8,170 nt of DNA from Desulfuromonadales bacterium (GTDB lineage: Bacteria > Desulfobacterota > Desulfuromonadia > Geobacterales > Pseudopelobacteraceae), in the NCBI GenBank assembly GCA_015688915.1, contig JAATGX010000237.1:1-8170 (forward strand), in the 5' to 3' direction. Positions 5,653-8,170 of the stretch are shown piece by piece; the first letter of the stretch is position 1; each line of letters starts with the position of its first letter. The notes under the pieces were generated by a model that saw only the letters and a program-made list of their open reading frames with translations, was not told where the DNA came from and searched no databases. Both the position numbers and the translations under genes were made by a program.

Positions 5653-7218
5653 CTAACGTCCCATTTTCCGTTTAATGATTGAGGTCATCTCCAACGCTTC
5701 CCCGGAACGGAGCAGGCGCACGCAGACGGCATACACGACCACTCCCGCCCCTATCGCCCCCCCCAGTGTCAGCGCCTTGATCACCTTATGCCCCGGCAGT
5801 GACCAGTCACAGAACCGGCAGGCATACGCGACCGCAACCGCCATGGGTATGGCCGCCGCCAGCGCCTTGAGACCGGATACGACGATCCTGCGGCCGCCGA
5901 ACGGCCCGATCTTTCGCCGCAGGAACCAGAGCAGCATCGCCATGTTGCCGCATGAGGAGAGCGTTGTTGCCAAGGCCAGGCCCCCATGTTTGAGCGGCCC
6001 CATCAGAGCTAGGCTGAAGCACAGATTCAAGAGGAACGAGATAAAGGCCGCCACGACCGGGGTTCTGGTGTCCTTGAGCGCGTAAAAGGCCGGCGCCAGC
6101 ACCCTGGTCAGGGCGACGAAGGAGAGCCCCAGTGAGTAATATACCAATGCCTGGGCGGAATTGACCGCCTTGGAGTAGTCAAAGGCTCCGCCCATGAAGA
6201 GCAGGCTGAAGATGGGGGTGGCGCATATCAGCAGACCGGCCATGGCGGGGATGGTGATGAACAGGATAAGGCGCATGCCGAAGTCCAGCGACTCCTTCAC
6301 ACCGGCCATGTCGCCCTCGGCCGCCTGCCTGCTCATGGAGGGAAGAACTGCCTGAACCACCGACACGGTGAAAATCCCCTGGGGAAATTCAAACAACCGT
6401 TGGGCGTAGTAGAGATACGAGACGCTCCCCTGCGGGAGCAGCGAGGCCAGGATGGCGCTGACCGTGATATTGAGATAGTAGACACCGACACCGAAGACCG
6501 ACGGCACCATCAGCAGGGCGATGCGCCGCACCTCGGGGTGATTGAAGCGGAAACATGGCCGGATGGGATAGCCCTTGTTCCACAGGACCGGCAGTTGCAG
6601 GAGCAGTTGCAGAATGCCGCCGATCAGCACACCGACCGCCAGGGCCGTGATGGGAACCTGGAAGAAACCGCGCAGCAGAAGCGCCGACAGGATCATGGAG
6701 ACGTTCAGGAAGACGGTGGATATGGCCGGGGTGAAGAAATGGCGCACGGTGTTGAGTATCCCCATGCAGAGCGCCACCAGGCTGATGAAGAAGATGTAGG
6801 GAAACATCAGTCGGTTGAGCAGCACAGTCAACTCGAACTTGCCGGGCACCGCGCGAAAACCGGGAAACATCAGGCCGACGATCAGGGGGGAAAAGACGAT
6901 TCCGGCCAAGGCCACACCGGCCATGGTGATGGTCAGCAGGGTAAAGCAGGTATTGGCCAGTTCACGGGCCTCAACATCGCCCCGCCGGGTCAGGGTTGCG
7001 GAAAAGGTGGGGACAAACGCCGAGGTCAGCGCCCCCTCGGCGAAGAAACGGCGCAACATGTTGGGGATCTGGAAGGCGGCGACAAAGGCGTCGTTTGCGA
7101 GACCGGCCCCGAACAAACGCGCCACCACCATGTCCCGCACCATCCCCATGATGCGCGAGAGTATGGTGGCGCTGCCGAGAACACCGGCAGCCCTGAGTAT
7201 ATTCCGCTTCTCGGACAT
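5653..7218 (-). CDS. murJ: Lipid II flippase MurJ (MviN)
   Basis: Inner-membrane flippase of the MOP superfamily that carries lipid II to the periplasmic face for peptidoglycan synthesis. The 521-residue length matches E. coli MurJ. Conserved charged residues of the central cavity are present with an offset of +4 from E. coli: Arg22, Arg28, Asp43 and Arg56, within SRIMGMVRD and NDAFVAAFQIPNMLRRFFAEGALTSAFVP. Many hydrophobic stretches across the whole length fit about 14 transmembrane helices, and the C terminus ends in basic KRKMGR. The ATG (7216-7218) comes 3 bases after the stop of the response regulator gene. An SD-like AAGGGG lies rather far upstream, inside that gene, so coupling is likely. 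Directly downstream is the ogt relic; no clear terminator hairpin was found. Confidence 0.96.
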   Translation of the reverse strand: MSEKRNILRAAGVLGSATILSRIMGMVRDMVVARLFGAGLANDAFVAAFQIPNMLRRFFAEGALTSAFVPTFSATLTRRGDVEARELANTCFTLLTITMAGVALAGIVFSPLIVGLMFPGFRAVPGKFELTVLLNRLMFPYIFFISLVALCMGILNTVRHFFTPAISTVFLNVSMILSALLLRGFFQVPITALAVGVLIGGILQLLLQLPVLWNKGYPIRPCFRFNHPEVRRIALLMVPSVFGVGVYYLNITVSAILASLLPQGSVSYLYYAQRLFEFPQGIFTVSVVQAVLPSMSRQAAEGDMAGVKESLDFGMRLILFITIPAMAGLLICATPIFSLLFMGGAFDYSKAVNSAQALVYYSLGLSFVALTRVLAPAFYALKDTRTPVVAAFISFLLNLCFSLALMGPLKHGGLALATTLSSCGNMAMLLWFLRRKIGPFGGRRIVVSGLKALAAAIPMAVAVAYACRFCDWSLPGHKVIKALTLGGAIGAGVVVYAVCVRLLRSGEALEMTSIIKRKMGR

Positions 7219-7221
7219 CGA

Positions 7222-7608
7222 CTAGATGCTTTTCCCCTTCGAGGAGTGCTGTTTCAGGACACTCGCCACCGAGAGCGTGATGGTGTCCTGGAGATCTTCG
7301 TCCTTCAGCAGATATGCATCGGCATCCTGTCCCCGGTCCACGTCTTCGCTGCCGGTCAGCAGAATGGTAGGGATGTCCGGGTTCACGGCGCGGATTGCGC
7401 CGAACAGTTCGAGCCCCGTCATGCCCGGCATGTTCATGTCGGAAATAACCAGGCCGGTATCCGGGGCCGCCCTGAATGCAACCAGGGCATCCTCTCCATT
7501 CCCGGCGGTATCGACCCTGTAGCCCTCCGCATCGAGTATGACGGCCAGCATCTCAGCCACGAACGGATCGTCATCCACCACCAGAATTCTGCATCGTGCT
7601 TCACTCAT
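7222..7608 (-). CDS. CheY-like single-domain response regulator
   Basis: A stand-alone receiver domain of 128 residues from the chosen start. Key residues are complete: acidic pair Asp12-Asp13 in LVVDDDP, phospho-acceptor Asp57 in SDMNMPGMTG, Thr85 in ILLTGSED, and Lys102 in AYLLKD. There is no output domain, so it must act through protein contact, as CheY does. The reading frame is open 17 codons further upstream (to 7659), but that part (MKAAGESSAGCRKRDDD) does not look like a receiver N terminus. The ATG at 7606-7608 has AAGGGA about 7 bases upstream and gives the normal MSEARCRILVVDDD opening. No histidine kinase is within the window. murJ starts 3 bases after its stop. The partner kinase and the target are unknown. 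Confidence 0.92.
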   Translation of the reverse strand: MSEARCRILVVDDDPFVAEMLAVILDAEGYRVDTAGNGEDALVAFRAAPDTGLVISDMNMPGMTGLELFGAIRAVNPDIPTILLTGSEDVDRGQDADAYLLKDEDLQDTITLSVASVLKQHSSKGKSI

Positions 7609-7663
7609 ATCATCGTCCCTTTTCCGGCAACCTGCGGAGGACTCGCCCGCTGCCTTCATATGG

Positions 7664-7822
7664 TTAGTACCATCGACCTTGCTCAGCGACCAGCCGCCTC
7701 GATGCGGTCTCTGCCGTTCTTCCTGGCATGATCCTCATTCGTTCGGACCTGATGATGACCGACGAAATAAGGATCTCGGGGCGTTGCAGCTTGTCTTTTG
7801 CTGAAACCGTCGTTTCCGCCAT
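7664..7822 (-). CDS. Doubtful small ORF (52 aa), possibly part of a frameshifted gene
   Basis: The ATG at 7820-7822 has a strong SD, GGGAGG (7831-7836), 8 bases upstream, and the frame runs 52 codons (opening MAETTVSAKDKLQRPEI, ending GRWY). I recognise no family. The first half looks coding in codon use, while the second half is rich in Arg and Met and less convincing. In the next frame, over 7683-7739, the translation reads NEDHARKNGRDRIEAAGR then stop, which resembles the tail of GGDEF diguanylate cyclase domains (AxYxAKxxGRDRxE) with a short deletion. This may therefore be a broken gene rather than a real small protein. It lies just before the response regulator gene. Confidence 0.3.
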   Translation of the reverse strand: MAETTVSAKDKLQRPEILISSVIIRSERMRIMPGRTAETASRRLVAEQGRWY

Positions 7823-8044
7823 GGCCTCTACCTCCCATTCGTCGGGATATGGATTACGGCACGCCGGTCTTATGGATAAAACCAGCCGCACGAAAACAAG
7901 TACGCTCCTCGATCAGCTTCGCTCCTCTTGATTTCCCGCAACGTCCCTCTACGAAACGGAAGGAATCATACGTTCACCCTGCGTATTTCGCAAGCGCTTT
8001 GATTGAAGCCGGTTTATTCAAGGCCATTCACAGGTCGTTGAATT
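7823..8044. other. Region without a recognised gene upstream of the regulator-murJ unit
   Basis: No frame on either strand gives a recognisable protein. Visible pieces are a promoter-like pair on the minus strand (listed separately), an 8-base direct repeat CGCTCCTC (7903-7910 and 7920-7927), and an imperfect 8-base hairpin (7866-7883, GGTCTTAT and ATAAAACC around GG). The hairpin lacks a following T run and is not called a terminator. Confidence 0.5.
7965..7993 (-). promoter_or_regulatory. Candidate sigma70-type promoter for the regulator-murJ unit
   Basis: On the minus strand TTGCGA (7988-7993, 4 of 6 matches) and TATGAT (7965-7970, 5 of 6 matches) are separated by exactly 17 bases. Transcription would start near 7958, leaving about 135 bases before the small ORF and about 350 before the response regulator. 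This is the best promoter-like pair seen in the right part of the window. Confidence 0.45.
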
Positions 8045-8170
8045 TTAGCCCAATTTGATGCCTATTTGAGCTACCAATCGTTTTTTTGCAGTTGTTACGT
8101 TGTTCGCGGTTGTTTGATTCCTGTTTTTATGCTCTTTCTCAGCTCGATTTTCTGATATCTGCCGGCCTCT
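8045..8170 (-). CDS. C-terminal end of an unrecognised ORF entering from the right edge
   Basis: One minus-strand frame is open from the window edge to a TAA at 8045-8047, about 41 codons, ending in AKKRLVAQIGIKLG. It is rich in Lys, Asn, Gln and Arg and uses A/T-ending codons, unlike the neighbouring housekeeping genes. A second minus-strand frame is also open for about 24 codons, so this could be chance. Lys/Arg-rich, AT-rich ends are common in transposases and other acquired genes, but no family was recognised. Confidence 0.3.
   Translation of the reverse strand, partial: RGRQISENRAEKEHKNRNQTTANNVTTAKKRLVAQIGIKLG

Noticed and set aside
6400..7731. Open frame of 443 codons on the plus strand opposite murJ and the response regulator
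   Set aside because: It is an antisense shadow of two confident genes, with His/Gln/Gly/Asp-rich composition and no family resemblance.
7866..7883. Hairpin GGTCTTAT / ATAAAACC upstream of the response regulator, considered as a terminator or riboswitch part
   Set aside because: It has one mismatch, a two-base loop and no T run, and the surrounding sequence does not fit the c-di-GMP or fluoride riboswitch consensus I compared.

Overview
The window reads as ordinary high-GC Gram-negative chromosome. Complete genes for prolipoprotein processing (lgt), lipid II flipping (murJ), serine synthesis (serA), an E. coli FtnA-type ferritin and a two-domain MazG are present. Their flavour suggests a Geobacter/Pelobacter-like member of the Desulfuromonadota; this is an impression from protein style, not a proof. 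No intact mobile element, CRISPR array, rRNA or tRNA was seen.

Layout. Positions 1-952 (minus): trmL followed by truD, two tRNA-modification genes joined by an ATGA overlap; truD runs off the left edge. Positions 953-1108: a divergent promoter region. Positions 1109-4341 (plus): serA, lgt, a ferritin and a four-cysteine DUF1450/YuzB-type small protein, closely spaced as one likely operon closed by a hairpin terminator. Positions 4417-5217 (plus): mazG, just beyond that terminator. Positions 5218-5652: a convergent, partly very AT-rich gap. It holds two perfect DnaA boxes as an inverted pair, a third imperfect box, two small inverted repeats, an IHF-consensus match and the 3' remnant of an O6-methylguanine-DNA methyltransferase gene. 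Positions 5653-7608 (minus): a CheY-like response regulator and murJ, 3 bp apart. Positions 7609-8170: a poorly coding stretch with a candidate promoter, a doubtful 52-codon ORF, a short GGDEF-tail-like fragment in another frame, and an open reading frame end entering from the right edge.

Functionally most genes are housekeeping: translation fidelity, serine supply, envelope biogenesis, iron storage and nucleotide-pool cleaning. The parts most worth attention are the DnaA-box module between mazG and murJ, the decayed ogt fragment behind murJ, the cysteine-rich tail on SerA, and the pairing of a stand-alone receiver protein with murJ.
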